Assembly: GCF_029688845.1 (NCBI RefSeq)
Contig: NZ_JARUKW010000001.1
Coordinates: 62,001 to 126,000 of the forward strand
Source: Natronococcus sp. A-GB1
Lineage (GTDB): Archaea; Halobacteriota; Halobacteria; Halobacteriales; Natrialbaceae
Reading direction: 5' to 3'
Length of the DNA: 64,000 bases
Shown: piece after piece, positions 36,694 through 45,914 of the stretch
Layout: every line of letters begins with the position of its first letter
Numbering within the stretch: the stretch's first letter is position 1
Program-made: the position numbers and the translations under genes
The notes under the pieces: generated by a model
Told to the model about the DNA's origin: nothing
Database searches by the model: none
What the model saw: only the letters and a program-made list of their open reading frames with translations

Positions 36694-36912
36694 ATGCGGG
36701 CACATCTCGAGTCCGACATCGGCTTCTACTACACCGTGGGAGCCTTCACGATCGCAGTCTTCGTCGTCGCCCTAGGGGCACTCGCCGTGATCACACCGGC
36801 CGGTATCGGTACCCGGGAACTCGGCGGTCTCGTGGTCGGCTTCGCGCTGTTCATGGTGGTGTACTTCGTCTCCGTGACGGTACACCAGCTCGAGGACCTA
36901 GAAGAGCTGTGA
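36694..36912 (+). CDS. Small two-helix membrane protein
   Basis: 72 aa from ATG 36694 (MRAHLESDIGFYYTVGAFTI). Two hydrophobic segments (~12-34 and ~46-64) flank a short loop, and it ends in an acidic tail (HQLEDLEEL). ACCGTTTTGT about 25 bases before the ATG is a promoter candidate. It is convergent with dabA. I do not recognise a family; membership in the carbon module is only suggested by position. Confidence 0.6.
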   Translation: MRAHLESDIGFYYTVGAFTIAVFVVALGALAVITPAGIGTRELGGLVVGFALFMVVYFVSVTVHQLEDLEEL

Positions 36913-36973
36913 ACTCGCGGGTGGACCGCCGAGACGTTCCGCGCTCCGCTCGATGCGGGCCCGTTTCGGTGGG

Positions 36974-39403
36974 TCAGTCCGAACTTGCGGGTGCGCCAGC
37001 CTGCTGTGGGGTCGGTTCTGGCGCCGGGCGTTCCCACTCGAGGCCGCCCTGGTAGTGGAAGACCCGGTTGTCCTGGGTAGGATCGACGACGGTCAGGTTG
37101 GCGATCCAGCCGTTTGCCACCAGCCGTTCGACGGTCTCGTGTTCGCGGAGAATCTCGGTGACGCGGTCGACTGGCGCGTGGATCACCGCGGTCAGGCGGA
37201 GCGGCTGGTGGTAGGGCTCGTCGTCGGCGGCCTTCAGCGACTGTAGCGGGAGGCCGGTCATCAGATCGCCGCCGTTGCCCTGGACGACACCGACGTTACC
37301 AACCGGGTTTTGCGTGACCTTCGAGCCGCTGCCATAGACGTCGTTGTCGACGGTCGCAAAGTAGTATTGGTTGTTGATCCATTGCGTCACGACAAGCGGT
37401 CCCGCCATGATCAACTCGAGCGCGTCACCGTCGGGGTCGGTCGACCAGTCGTAGGAGTGGAGGAACGCGCGGCCGTCGAGGTCCTCGTCATCGGTCAGTC
37501 CGCGCGGCCCGATGACGAACGAGGCGTTGCCGGCCAGCCCCCACTCGGGTCGGGTTTCGCCCCAGTCGACCGCGCGGCGTGCCGTCTCGCGGATGGGATC
37601 GCTGGGGTCGGCGTTCGTCAGCGATTCGCTGCGCTCGGCGGCTGCAGCGCGACGTGCTTGCTCGAGGTCGTCGCGCAACTTCTCTATCTCCTCGTGGTGG
37701 CTCTCGGGAACGTCGCCGTCGAAGAGGGTGATCTCGTCGGTCGTCGTGTTGTGTTCGGCCCCGACGAACACCGTGTCCTCCGGAATCGAGAAGCCGCGCT
37801 GGCGGAGCTCGGCTTTGACGCTTTCGTCGTTGCAGATCTTCGCGAGTGTACGCGCGTTCGGGCCGCCGGGGTTGCCGGCACAGGCCCCACAGTCGAGACT
37901 CGAGTCGAACGGGTTGTTCGTCGTGTGGCTCGCGTGACCTGCGAAGACCACCAGACGGGAAAACTCCGTCCAGCCCATGAATTCGAAGGCAGTCTGTGCG
38001 TACTCGACCTTCTCGTCGTCGCTCATCCGCGGGTACTCGAGCGTCGGAGAGCAGAACTCGTGGGTGCTCGGGACGCGCTCGTCGACGGCGGTATCGAGTT
38101 TGTAGAGGGCCGACGGGGCGAGCGTCCGTGCCGCCATCACCGACCCGTAGGCGCCGCCGCCGCCTTCGACGAACGGGAAGGCGGCGACGACGTTGGTCTT
38201 GAGACGCTTGAAGTGTTTTCGAGTCGCGCTCACCAGCCCGTGCCACTGGTCGTGGGTCGTCGTCTTCTCACCGTGGTCGGTCTCGGGTTCGTCGGCGATC
38301 AGGTGTTGTGGCTCGACGATCGGCGGGCAGGCATCGGCGACGACCTTCGAATCGTGCTCTTTGTACTGCATCGGGATGCCAAAAAACCCTGCGTAGCCGT
38401 GCGTCTCGTAGCTGCCCTGCGCTTCGATGTGGCGGCGGATGATCTCCGAGCGCGTGTCGATACAGAAGACGAGCTGTGCGTCCGGGCGTTCGTCGCCGCC
38501 GTGGGACGACTCGGTGACGGAGTCGTCGACGTCTTCGAGGAGACGACGACGGTAGCTCTGCTCCCAGGCCGACAGCCAGATCTCCTCGAGGGGGACGTCC
38601 TCGTCGGCGGTCGAAGCGGGATCGTCGCCGCCCGCATCGGCGGGCTCGATCGGGGCATCCAGCAGGTCACAAAGTGCCAGCCGCACGGCCAGGTACTCGG
38701 GCAGCGTGATCGGGTACTCCGACTGCCACGGGTCCGAATCGTCCGCGGTACGTTGCTTGATAAACCCCGTCCAGCCGGACAGCGCGGCGAGGTGGAACTC
38801 GAGAACGTCATCCCAGCGCGGGTCGGGGGTCTCGCCGAGCGCGTCCTCCAGCACCGCCATCGCCGTCTCTGGGAGGTCATCGGGCTCGTCGCAGCCGGGG
38901 ACGTCGCCGTCGTAGGGAGCGAGTTCACGCCAAGCGGCGTAGAATCCCTTCTCGCGGTTGGGCATCGACCAGTTCGCGTGGTCCTGGTCGAGAAATGCAG
39001 CGAGCCACTTTGCGAGCACGCGGTCGACGGTTTCCGTCGCGTCGTCGGTCTCGTTGTCCCGCTCTGTTTCGCGCTCGGCCAACGTCTCGAGGAGCGTCTC
39101 GGGATCGTCGTCGAGTTCGTGGGCAGCAAGTTCCGCGCGCAGTATCTCGGGATTGATCCGACCGTCCTCCCAGGCCCGACGAAAGATTTCGGGACGCGGG
39201 TAGCCGCGGCCGCCGAACAGCCGCTCTCCTTCGGCGACGGCTTCGTGAAACGGCCGGTCTTCGAACCCCGAGAGGGGGTTCGCAGTGACGAAGGAGTGGA
39301 GCGGCCAGACCGATCCGATTCGGTCGGCGACACTGTCGATACGCTCGACGATGCGGTTCTGGGTTGCGGTTCGGGTCTGGGTTTGAGTTTCCTTAGGCGT
39401 CAT
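36974..39403 (-). CDS. dabA: DabA-type inorganic carbon transporter subunit (DUF2309/UPF0753)
   Basis: 809 aa, full length. The carbonic-anhydrase-like zinc site is visible: Cys314 and Asp316 in VFCIDTRSE, His490 in VVFAGHASHTTNN, and Cys505 in LDCGACAG. In bacteria DabA and DabB together take up CO2/bicarbonate using the proton gradient. The coding region carries acidic insertions (e.g. residues 100-130 and 255-305). It follows dabB with an 11-base overlap, so the two are co-translated. The nearby carbonic anhydrase and Lrp-type regulator agree with this role. Confidence 0.9.
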   Translation of the reverse strand: MTPKETQTQTRTATQNRIVERIDSVADRIGSVWPLHSFVTANPLSGFEDRPFHEAVAEGERLFGGRGYPRPEIFRRAWEDGRINPEILRAELAAHELDDDPETLLETLAERETERDNETDDATETVDRVLAKWLAAFLDQDHANWSMPNREKGFYAAWRELAPYDGDVPGCDEPDDLPETAMAVLEDALGETPDPRWDDVLEFHLAALSGWTGFIKQRTADDSDPWQSEYPITLPEYLAVRLALCDLLDAPIEPADAGGDDPASTADEDVPLEEIWLSAWEQSYRRRLLEDVDDSVTESSHGGDERPDAQLVFCIDTRSEIIRRHIEAQGSYETHGYAGFFGIPMQYKEHDSKVVADACPPIVEPQHLIADEPETDHGEKTTTHDQWHGLVSATRKHFKRLKTNVVAAFPFVEGGGGAYGSVMAARTLAPSALYKLDTAVDERVPSTHEFCSPTLEYPRMSDDEKVEYAQTAFEFMGWTEFSRLVVFAGHASHTTNNPFDSSLDCGACAGNPGGPNARTLAKICNDESVKAELRQRGFSIPEDTVFVGAEHNTTTDEITLFDGDVPESHHEEIEKLRDDLEQARRAAAAERSESLTNADPSDPIRETARRAVDWGETRPEWGLAGNASFVIGPRGLTDDEDLDGRAFLHSYDWSTDPDGDALELIMAGPLVVTQWINNQYYFATVDNDVYGSGSKVTQNPVGNVGVVQGNGGDLMTGLPLQSLKAADDEPYHQPLRLTAVIHAPVDRVTEILREHETVERLVANGWIANLTVVDPTQDNRVFHYQGGLEWERPAPEPTPQQAGAPASSD

Positions 39404-40895
39404 CGTAGTCCTCCTTGCTGGTGAGCACGGTCGAGGGGGCCGGTTGCGAGACGTTCAGTAAGGCAACGTAGAGCCGCTCACTGGAGCGGTGCCAGCCGAA
39501 CTCCGTCGCGAGATAGGCGCCGACGAAGCCAGCGACGACGAAGTAGTGAACGACGGTTAGTTCGGTCGGTGCGTAGGTCATCGGGACGTCCGCTGCGAGC
39601 ATCGTCGAGACGGCGTTGAATGTCACCGCATATGCGCTGATGGCGGTCAGCACGACCAGCGGGACGCTAACGAGTCTGATCGACGACGGGAGCGTCGTCC
39701 GGTGGAGGATATCCCGTGCGGCGGTGAGCGTCGTCAACACCACGACGAGGGTTAACACGATGCCGCTGTTGAGGGTCACGCTCAGTCCCGACAGCTTTCC
39801 GGTGAGCAGCATGAAGATCACGCCGCCGCCGACGGCCGTGAGGAGGCTGACCGCGACGCCGGAGAAGCCCAGATGGGTGCGGTCTTCGTCCGCTGGAACC
39901 GTGTGCTCGACGGGAGCCCCGGACGAGAGGAAAAGGTAGGCCTTGTAGCAGCCGTGCAAGATGAGGTGGGCGATCGCAGCCCCGAAGAAACCGAGGCCAC
40001 ACTGCATGATCATAAAGCCCATCTGGGCGATCGTCGAACTGCCAAGTTCGCGTTTCACGTCGGTCTGGACGAGCAGCATGGCCTGTCCCAGAAGGGCGCT
40101 GAACGCACCGACGAGGACGACGACTGACATGACGTACAGGTACTCGCCGACCAGCGGAGCGAACCTGGTCAGCAGGATGCCGCCCGCGTTGACGAACCCG
40201 GCGTGCATCAGCGCGGAGGCCGGCGTTGGCGCGGTCATCGACGATAGCAGCCAGCCGTGAAACGGGAACAGTGCCGACTGGACGATCGCTGCGAGGAAGA
40301 TAGCGGCGACGGCGACGATCGCAACGGTCGGCGAAATCCCGTCGACGTTGGCGACAATTCCCGAAACGGAGGTAGCACCCGTCGTCCAGACGAGAGCGAC
40401 GAGCCCGGTCGAAAGCAGCGCGCTGCTGGCGAGGAAGTACTTGACGGCGAGCACGCCAGCAGCGCGGGCCTGTTTCCAGTCGCGGTCGTGACCGATCAAT
40501 GACGCCATCAACAGACCCATCGCCAGCCACATCGTCGCGAACAGCACAACGTGATCCGCCGCGGTCAGCGTCATGACCACGAGTGTGAAGGCCAGTATCT
40601 GGCCGAAGAATCGGTCAACGCCGCTGTCGCCGGCCATATACCGGCGCGAGTAGCTGTGGACGATCCCACTGAAGAAAGTGACCACGACCCACATGACCGC
40701 GGTCAACCCGTCGACGACGACGAGGTCGGGGAGCCCCCACTCGTACCCACGCAGGGCGGTCAGTACGAGAACGCCAACGCTACACAGAAAGAGCGTCCAG
40801 ACCGCCCAGGTCGACGCTCGCGGAATCGTGGGTGTCCGTTGGGTCGTCGTTTCGGCGAGTGTTCCAGCATCGGATGGTCGCGTGTCCTTAGACAT
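39393..40895 (-). CDS. dabB: DabB-type proton-conducting membrane subunit
   Basis: 500 aa. About 13-14 membrane helices and the NuoL/MrpA-type proton-channel signature (FALVVMTLTAADHVVLFATMW-like region, then FPFHGWLLSSMTAPTPASAL and LHGCYKAYLFLSSG) identify a proton-translocating antiporter-type subunit. Beside DabA it most likely couples proton flow to carbon uptake. Start at ATG 40895; the N-terminal 28 residues are soluble and polar. Confidence 0.9.
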   Translation of the reverse strand: MSKDTRPSDAGTLAETTTQRTPTIPRASTWAVWTLFLCSVGVLVLTALRGYEWGLPDLVVVDGLTAVMWVVVTFFSGIVHSYSRRYMAGDSGVDRFFGQILAFTLVVMTLTAADHVVLFATMWLAMGLLMASLIGHDRDWKQARAAGVLAVKYFLASSALLSTGLVALVWTTGATSVSGIVANVDGISPTVAIVAVAAIFLAAIVQSALFPFHGWLLSSMTAPTPASALMHAGFVNAGGILLTRFAPLVGEYLYVMSVVVLVGAFSALLGQAMLLVQTDVKRELGSSTIAQMGFMIMQCGLGFFGAAIAHLILHGCYKAYLFLSSGAPVEHTVPADEDRTHLGFSGVAVSLLTAVGGGVIFMLLTGKLSGLSVTLNSGIVLTLVVVLTTLTAARDILHRTTLPSSIRLVSVPLVVLTAISAYAVTFNAVSTMLAADVPMTYAPTELTVVHYFVVAGFVGAYLATEFGWHRSSERLYVALLNVSQPAPSTVLTSKEDYDDA

Positions 40896-41318
40896 TCTTC
40901 GATGTATCCTCCGACCAGCTCGGACATCCCGGACACCGCACCACGATCACAGGCAATACTTACCGGGCCGGTCGTATTCAGAGTTGTTTGAACATGGCGG
41001 TTATTATAACCTCTGGTTCGAACAAATCGTTCGTGACAACAGGTTCCACAGACCAGTCCGATCGTCTGGGGAGTCTCGCTTCTGGGGACCGCTCGTCGAG
41101 AACGGTCGAACGGGATCGGCGGCACCGTTCGCACCCGGCTACCGATACGAGTCGACCCTGTATAATTCATCCGATCACGAACGATCTGTCCAGATATGAG
41201 GTGCGAAGCGAACGATTCGCAACAACCGTCCGTACGCTGCCACGGTCGGACGGAAAACGAACACACCGATACCGCTTCGAAGAGTGAGGAACGACCGATG
41301 TTCACGTCACAGAGAACC
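40896..41318. other. Intergenic region between the Lrp regulator and dabB
   Basis: 423 bases without a convincing gene; the open frames that cross it have no family signature and one overlaps dabB. On the minus strand TTATAATA (about 41005-41012) could be the dabB promoter, giving a leader of roughly 85-95 bases. Next to it CGAAC-aaatc-GTTCG is an inverted repeat that might bind the neighbouring regulator. These are inferences. Confidence 0.4.
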
Positions 41319-41783
41319 TCACTCCCCGGAAAACTCGTCGAACGATGTCGATTCGTGACTGCGGACGAGTACCTCGTCCGTGATCGTTAAGCCGATGTCC
41401 GACAGCTCCTGTGCGACCGGCGTGATGTCCTGGTCGGTCTCCCCGACGGCCGTGACGAGGAGGTTCTCCTCGCCGGTGACGAGTTCCTGGACCGAGATGA
41501 CCGCCGGAATGTCGAGTATCTCTTCGATGTACTCTCCGCGATCGGGGATCGGCGCCGTGCAAAACAACAGCATCCGGATCGGGTAGCCGGACTTCGTGTA
41601 GTCGATGTCGGCGCTGTACCCCTTGATTATCCCCTCCGACTCCAGGCGCTGGATGCGCTTTCGGACCGTACTTGAGGAAGCGTCGGTCCGCTCGGCCATC
41701 TCGCTCGAGGAGAGGTTTCGGGCTTCTTTCTGAAGCGCATACAAGATCTCCCGGTCGGTCGCGTCGAGATCGTACTCGGTCAT
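41319..41783 (-). CDS. Lrp/AsnC family transcriptional regulator
   Basis: 154 aa. Residues ~1-55 are the winged helix (LDATDREILYALQKEARNLS, then SSSTVRKRIQRLESEGIIKG). Residues 60-140 form the RAM effector domain (IRMLLFCTAPIPDRGEYIEE ... GEENLLVTAVG). TATA-like TTATATT on the minus strand (41804-41810) is 21-27 bases before the start. The gene lies upstream of dabB on the same strand, so it may control the carbon module; effector unknown. Confidence 0.88.
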   Translation of the reverse strand: MTEYDLDATDREILYALQKEARNLSSSEMAERTDASSSTVRKRIQRLESEGIIKGYSADIDYTKSGYPIRMLLFCTAPIPDRGEYIEEILDIPAVISVQELVTGEENLLVTAVGETDQDITPVAQELSDIGLTITDEVLVRSHESTSFDEFSGE

Positions 41784-41865
41784 ACGTAGGGTTTTCCACG
41801 GGAAATATAAGGGACTTCGCCCCCCAGAACTCCCGAGACACTGATGGAAATGACATAAGGATAGC

Positions 41866-41900
41866 GGAAGCCCACGACTTTAGTCGTAGGGGGAAGTCAC
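41866..41900. mobile_element. Possible solo end of an IS200/IS605-type (TnpB) element
   Basis: GAAGCCCACGACTTTAGTCG followed by TAGGGGGAAGTCAC forms a near-perfect hairpin (CCCACGACT / AGTCGTaGGG). This resembles the right-end hairpins I know from haloarchaeal IS1341/TnpB elements. No tnpA or tnpB gene remnant lies next to it, so it is a relic or a non-autonomous end. Confidence 0.4.
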
Positions 41901-41983
41901 AAAGCGGTAAATCGCCCGGTAGCCGCGTCGCTGTTGTCCGATGAGCGTGTGAACGGAACACACGTCGGGACACGAGTCGCAGG

Positions 41984-41990
41984 CTTTATA
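41984..41990 (+). promoter_or_regulatory. TATA-like box for cold-shock gene 1
   Basis: CTTTATA lies 28-34 bases before the ATG at 42018, the right spacing for a short-leader or leaderless mRNA. Confidence 0.5.
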
Positions 41991-42017
41991 CGTCCCGCAC
42001 GTCTCCGTTCAGAAGCA

Positions 42018-42212
42018 ATGGCGAAAGGAACCGTTGATTTCTTCAACGACACTGGCGGCTACGGATTCATCGAGACTGAGGACGCGGACGACGACGTGTT
42101 CTTCCACATGGAAGACATCGGCGGCCCGGACCTGGAAGAAGGTCAGGAGCTCGAGTTCGACATCGAGCAGGCCCCCAAGGGCCCGCGCGCGACGAACGTC
42201 GAGCGCCTGTAA
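42018..42212 (+). CDS. cspA: Cold-shock domain protein, copy 1
   Basis: 64 aa from ATG 42018 (MAKGTVDFFNDTGGYGFIET). RNP1 GGYGFI (residues 13-18) and RNP2 DVFFHM (26-31) give the single-stranded nucleic acid-binding face of the five-strand barrel. A near-identical paralog lies at 51562. The acidic halophilic variant likely acts as an RNA chaperone. Confidence 0.95.
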   Translation: MAKGTVDFFNDTGGYGFIETEDADDDVFFHMEDIGGPDLEEGQELEFDIEQAPKGPRATNVERL

Positions 42213-42307
42213 GGCAGAATTCGTAACGGTATCGGCTCTTGACTGCAGTATTTTCACACTTTTGAGCGACGGCGCCGTCGACCTCGTCGGTCGAAAACGT
42301 CGACGGT

Positions 42308-43063
42308 TCAGTTCGGTCGTGGCTCGGTCCAGCCGATCTGCCAGTCGCCGAGTAGCCGCACCAGCGCAGAGGATATCGCTCCGAGGAGCCCGATCGTGAT
42401 GACCCCAACGATGATCGTGGGGTACGAGCCGCTCGTGTAGGCCGACCAGGTCAGGAATCCGAGCCCGGTGCCGCCGGCGACCATCTCGGCGGCGATGAGG
42501 TTGACCCACGCGAGTCCCATCCCGACGATCATGCCGGCGTGAATCGCGGGCAACGCGCCGGGAAAGATAACGTGACGGAACGTCTGATAGGAGTTCGCCC
42601 CGAGCGACTGGGCGGCGCGCGGATACTCGACCTCGACGCCGCGTGCCCCCTGGACCGTGTTCAACAGGATCGGGAAGAACGCGCCGAGGAACGTGATGAA
42701 CATGATCGAGAGTTCGGCCGCCGGCAACACGAGGATCGTGAAGGGGATCCACGCGATCGGCGGAATCGGTCGCAGCATCTCGAGCGCGGGGAACGTGAGA
42801 TCGGCGAAGATCGTGTACCGTCCGATCAGCAGCCCCAGCGGGACCGCAACCGCCGCTGCGACGACGAACGAGGCGAGCACGCGGATCGTGCTCTGTATCG
42901 TCGAGATCCAGAAGTCGTCCCGGTACAGCTCGGCCACGTACGCGTCGGCTACCTCGACGGGGGTCGGCAGTCCGGCGATCAGCCCGAACCGGCTGGCGAC
43001 GAACCAGAGCACCGGCACCGCGAGGATCGACCCCAACCGGACGAGTCGGCGACGCGACTCCAT
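42308..43063 (-). CDS. ABC transporter permease (NitT/TauT type), permease 2
   Basis: 251 aa with about six membrane helices. The coupling EAA-loop EMLRPIPPIAWIPFTILVLP and the downstream segment GLAWVNLIAAEMVAGGTGLG are typical of SsuC/TauC/NrtB permeases. It is the last gene of a four-gene set (binding protein, permease, ATPase, permease) and starts on the stop codon of the ATPase gene. Substrate is not determined by sequence alone. Confidence 0.9.
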   Translation of the reverse strand: MESRRRLVRLGSILAVPVLWFVASRFGLIAGLPTPVEVADAYVAELYRDDFWISTIQSTIRVLASFVVAAAVAVPLGLLIGRYTIFADLTFPALEMLRPIPPIAWIPFTILVLPAAELSIMFITFLGAFFPILLNTVQGARGVEVEYPRAAQSLGANSYQTFRHVIFPGALPAIHAGMIVGMGLAWVNLIAAEMVAGGTGLGFLTWSAYTSGSYPTIIVGVITIGLLGAISSALVRLLGDWQIGWTEPRPN

Positions 43064-43911
43064 CAGGCACCGTCCTCCTGTTCGAGCGCGCGCTCGGCTT
43101 CCTCGCGGATGACCGAGAGCGCCCGTTCGCGTAGTTCGGTGAACCGGTCGGTAGTAACGACCTCGGGATCGCGCGGCCGGTCGATATCGACGTCAATAAC
43201 GTCTTTGATCTGGCCCGGACGGGCGGTCATGATCGCGACGCGGTCGGCCAACAGGATCGCTTCCTCGACGTCGTGAGTGATGAACAACACCGTGCGGTTG
43301 TCGCGTTCCCACACCTCGAGGAGCTTCTTCTGCATGATCTCTTTCGTCAGCGCGTCGAGCGCACTGAAGGGCTCGTCCATTAGCATAATCGCAGGGTCGT
43401 TCGCGAGCAGGCGGGCGAGTTCGGCCCGCTGTTGCATTCCACCGGAGAGTTCCGAGGGGTAGGCATCCTCGAAGCCGTCGAGACCCATCTCGTCGAGTAT
43501 CGACTCCGCGCGTCCCTCTTCGACGCCCTCGTGCATCCGCGGGCCGAACTCGACGTTTTCCTTGATCGTCTTCCAGGGGAACAGCCGGTTCTCCTGGAAG
43601 ACCACGCCGCGTTTCGGATCCGGGTCCGTGACTGGCGTGCCGTCGACGACGACCTCGCCCTCGGTGGGCTCGAGGTAGCCGGCGATGCACTCGAGGACGG
43701 TACTCTTTCCGCAGCCGGACGGGCCGAGTAACGCGACGAACTCCTCGGCGGCCACGTCGAGGTCCATATCCTCGACGGCGACGACGTGTTCGCCCTCGGG
43801 ATCGTACGTCTTGTTCAGGTTATCGAGCGCAATTGCGCCGGTCTTGCCCGTCGTATCTGGAGCCGGTTCAGCGGTCGAGGCATCGTCGGTGGGGTCGTCG
43901 TGTTTGCTCAT
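43063..43911 (-). CDS. ABC transporter ATP-binding protein (SsuB/TauB/NrtD type)
   Basis: 282 aa. Walker A GPSGCGKST, signature LSGGMQQRAELA, Walker B IMLMDEPFSALDAL and H-loop FITHDVEEA are complete. The N-terminal ~30 residues are acidic and disordered (DDPTDDASTAEPAPDTTG). It powers the importer with the two flanking permeases. Confidence 0.94.
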   Translation of the reverse strand: MSKHDDPTDDASTAEPAPDTTGKTGAIALDNLNKTYDPEGEHVVAVEDMDLDVAAEEFVALLGPSGCGKSTVLECIAGYLEPTEGEVVVDGTPVTDPDPKRGVVFQENRLFPWKTIKENVEFGPRMHEGVEEGRAESILDEMGLDGFEDAYPSELSGGMQQRAELARLLANDPAIMLMDEPFSALDALTKEIMQKKLLEVWERDNRTVLFITHDVEEAILLADRVAIMTARPGQIKDVIDVDIDRPRDPEVVTTDRFTELRERALSVIREEAERALEQEDGA

Positions 43912-43929
43912 AGTTGGGTGAAACGGTCG

Positions 43930-44760
43930 TCAGTTGGTCTCCTGCCAGCGGGTGAGGTAGTGGCCGGTCCGGTGGACCGCCGCAGCCGAGACGTACCCCA
44001 GAAAGCCGATCGCGATCATGCCGACCGCGATGACCTCGGTCTGGAGCAGCCGGTAGGCCTGGAAGATGATGTAGCCGATGCCGACGCCGCCGGCGATCAT
44101 CTCGGCAGCGACGACCGTGATCCACGCCAGCCCGACGCCCAGCGAGACCCCGGTGACGATCGACGGCAGCGTCGCGGGGACGATCACGTGTCGGAAGATG
44201 TCGCGTGATCCGGCACCCAGGCTCGCTGCCGCCTGGACGTACTCTGCCTCGACGGTCTTGACGCCCTCGATGGTGTTGATGAGGATCGGGAAGAACGCGC
44301 CGACGAACACCACGAATATCACGCCGCTGCGGAACGTCGGCAACAGGAGCAGTGCGATCGGGACCCAGGCGACCGGCGGAACGGGTCGGAACACCTCGAG
44401 CGCCGGGAACAGCGCGTCCTCCCAGCGGCGGCTCGTCCCGATCGTCAGTCCGAGCGGGATGGCGACGAGCACCGCGATGGTAACCGCGACGAGGACGCGA
44501 AACGCCGAGAACGCCGCGTGTTCGTAGATCGTCTCTCCGCCTTCGGTCATCGCCGTGCCCGAAAGTGCCTCGAGCAGTGCCGCGAGCGTCGTCTCCGGGC
44601 CGACGAACGTGTCGAACCCGAGCACGCCGAAGCGGACTAACGCTGACCAGAGGCCGAGAAACAGGACGATCGACAGCAGCTGCCGAACGCGCTTGGTGAG
44701 CATCGGAACCGTTCCCCCCTCGAACCGCCGCTGAATCCGTTCGATGGTGGTCGTGCTCAT
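43930..44760 (-). CDS. ABC transporter permease (NitT/TauT type), permease 1
   Basis: 276 aa, paralogous in layout to permease 2: EVFRPVPPVAWVPIALLLLP coupling loop and AWITVVAAEMIAGGVGIGY. Both probably form a heterodimeric channel, which is less common than a homodimer in this family. Its ATG overlaps the stop of the binding-protein gene by four bases (ATGA). Confidence 0.9.
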   Translation of the reverse strand: MSTTTIERIQRRFEGGTVPMLTKRVRQLLSIVLFLGLWSALVRFGVLGFDTFVGPETTLAALLEALSGTAMTEGGETIYEHAAFSAFRVLVAVTIAVLVAIPLGLTIGTSRRWEDALFPALEVFRPVPPVAWVPIALLLLPTFRSGVIFVVFVGAFFPILINTIEGVKTVEAEYVQAAASLGAGSRDIFRHVIVPATLPSIVTGVSLGVGLAWITVVAAEMIAGGVGIGYIIFQAYRLLQTEVIAVGMIAIGFLGYVSAAAVHRTGHYLTRWQETN

Positions 44761-45914
44761 CGTTCGGCCCCCCGAAGCGGGTCCCAGTCGGCGTCGTCCT
44801 CGAGGTCGTCGACGGCGGTCTGGAGGGGGTCGGTCTGGTACCGTTCCTCCGGCGGCACGTGCGAGATGACCTCCTGGTCCTCGTAGAGAAACTCCGGGGC
44901 CTCCCGCTTCATCAGCTCCTCGGCCTCGTCGACCGCCTCGAAGTCGGTGTAAAACAGCATCCGTTCGACGTCCGGGCTGGCATCCGGCGTCTCGTACAGC
45001 GTCGCGCGCAGCGTCTCGCGCTCGTAATCTCGCAGCTGGCCTTCCTCCTGGATGAGATCCAGTGTCCGCTCGGGATCGTTCGCCATGATGTGTTTCGCCT
45101 CGAGTTCGGCTTTCATCCAGCCGACCGCGGCCTCCGGGTGCTCCGCGACCAGCGAGTCGAGCATCAGGATGCCGGCGGCGTCGTGCATGCCGTAGTCGGC
45201 ACCCGAGAACAGAAACTCCGCCGCGTCGGCCTGTACGACCGAGCGCGACACTGTGGGTTCGAAACCGGCCCCGGCATCGAGGTTCCCTTCCCGGATGTTC
45301 GTCGCGATCGTCTCCATCCCCATGTCGGAAATCTCGATGTCGATCCCCTCTTCCTGAACCGCCTCGAGGAGGAACCGGTGGGTGCAGGTTCCGGTCGTAA
45401 CCCCAACCTCGCGGCCGTCGAGGTCTTGTGCGTCCTCGATACCGCTGTCCTCGGCGACGAAGCCGAGGTTACACTGCTGTCCTTCGGAGAAGCCGGCGAT
45501 TCCGACCATGTCGATCGCCGTCTCCTCGTTCGCGATCGCCGTGATCGTCGGCATGTCGCCCGTGTATCCGATATCGTTCTGTTCCGAGATCATCTTGTTC
45601 CCGATCACGGCGCCCTGCAGGGCGACTTCCCAGCTCGCGACCGAGTACCCCTCGGGCAGGTGTTTCTCGGCGAGGTCGGCGTGACGGATCACGAGCGCCG
45701 ACCAGGATTCGGTGTAAAACGGTTGATAGCCGACGATGAACGACTGATCGTCGAATCCTGCGAGCGCACCGCCGAGGATTTCGCTCTCGGCGCAGCCGGC
45801 GAGTGCGCTCGCGCCGAGTACACTGGAGGTCTGGAGTAACCGCCGTCTGCTCACTCCCCTTTCGTCGTTCGTCTCCCTCGCCCGACCGTGTGTATCTCGA
45901 CGTTTCGAATTCAT
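44757..45914 (-). CDS. ABC substrate-binding lipoprotein (TauA/SsuA-like), Tat-exported
   Basis: 385 aa. The N-terminus has a twin-arginine motif and lipobox: SRRRLLQTSSVLGASALAGC, so it is exported folded and anchored outside the membrane. The mature part has the NMT1/TauA-like fold (VGYQPFYTESWSALVIRHAD ... GREVGVTTGTCTHRFLLEAV). Candidate ligands for this family are taurine or sulfonates, nitrate, or bicarbonate. Start ATG 45914; a possible promoter is CTTTAATG about 75 bases upstream. Confidence 0.88.
   Translation of the reverse strand: MNSKRRDTHGRARETNDERGVSRRRLLQTSSVLGASALAGCAESEILGGALAGFDDQSFIVGYQPFYTESWSALVIRHADLAEKHLPEGYSVASWEVALQGAVIGNKMISEQNDIGYTGDMPTITAIANEETAIDMVGIAGFSEGQQCNLGFVAEDSGIEDAQDLDGREVGVTTGTCTHRFLLEAVQEEGIDIEISDMGMETIATNIREGNLDAGAGFEPTVSRSVVQADAAEFLFSGADYGMHDAAGILMLDSLVAEHPEAAVGWMKAELEAKHIMANDPERTLDLIQEEGQLRDYERETLRATLYETPDASPDVERMLFYTDFEAVDEAEELMKREAPEFLYEDQEVISHVPPEERYQTDPLQTAVDDLEDDADWDPLRGAER

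Noticed and set aside
40760-41305. 181-codon minus-strand frame upstream of dabB
   Set aside because: Overlaps the dabB 5' end in another frame and has no recognisable domain.
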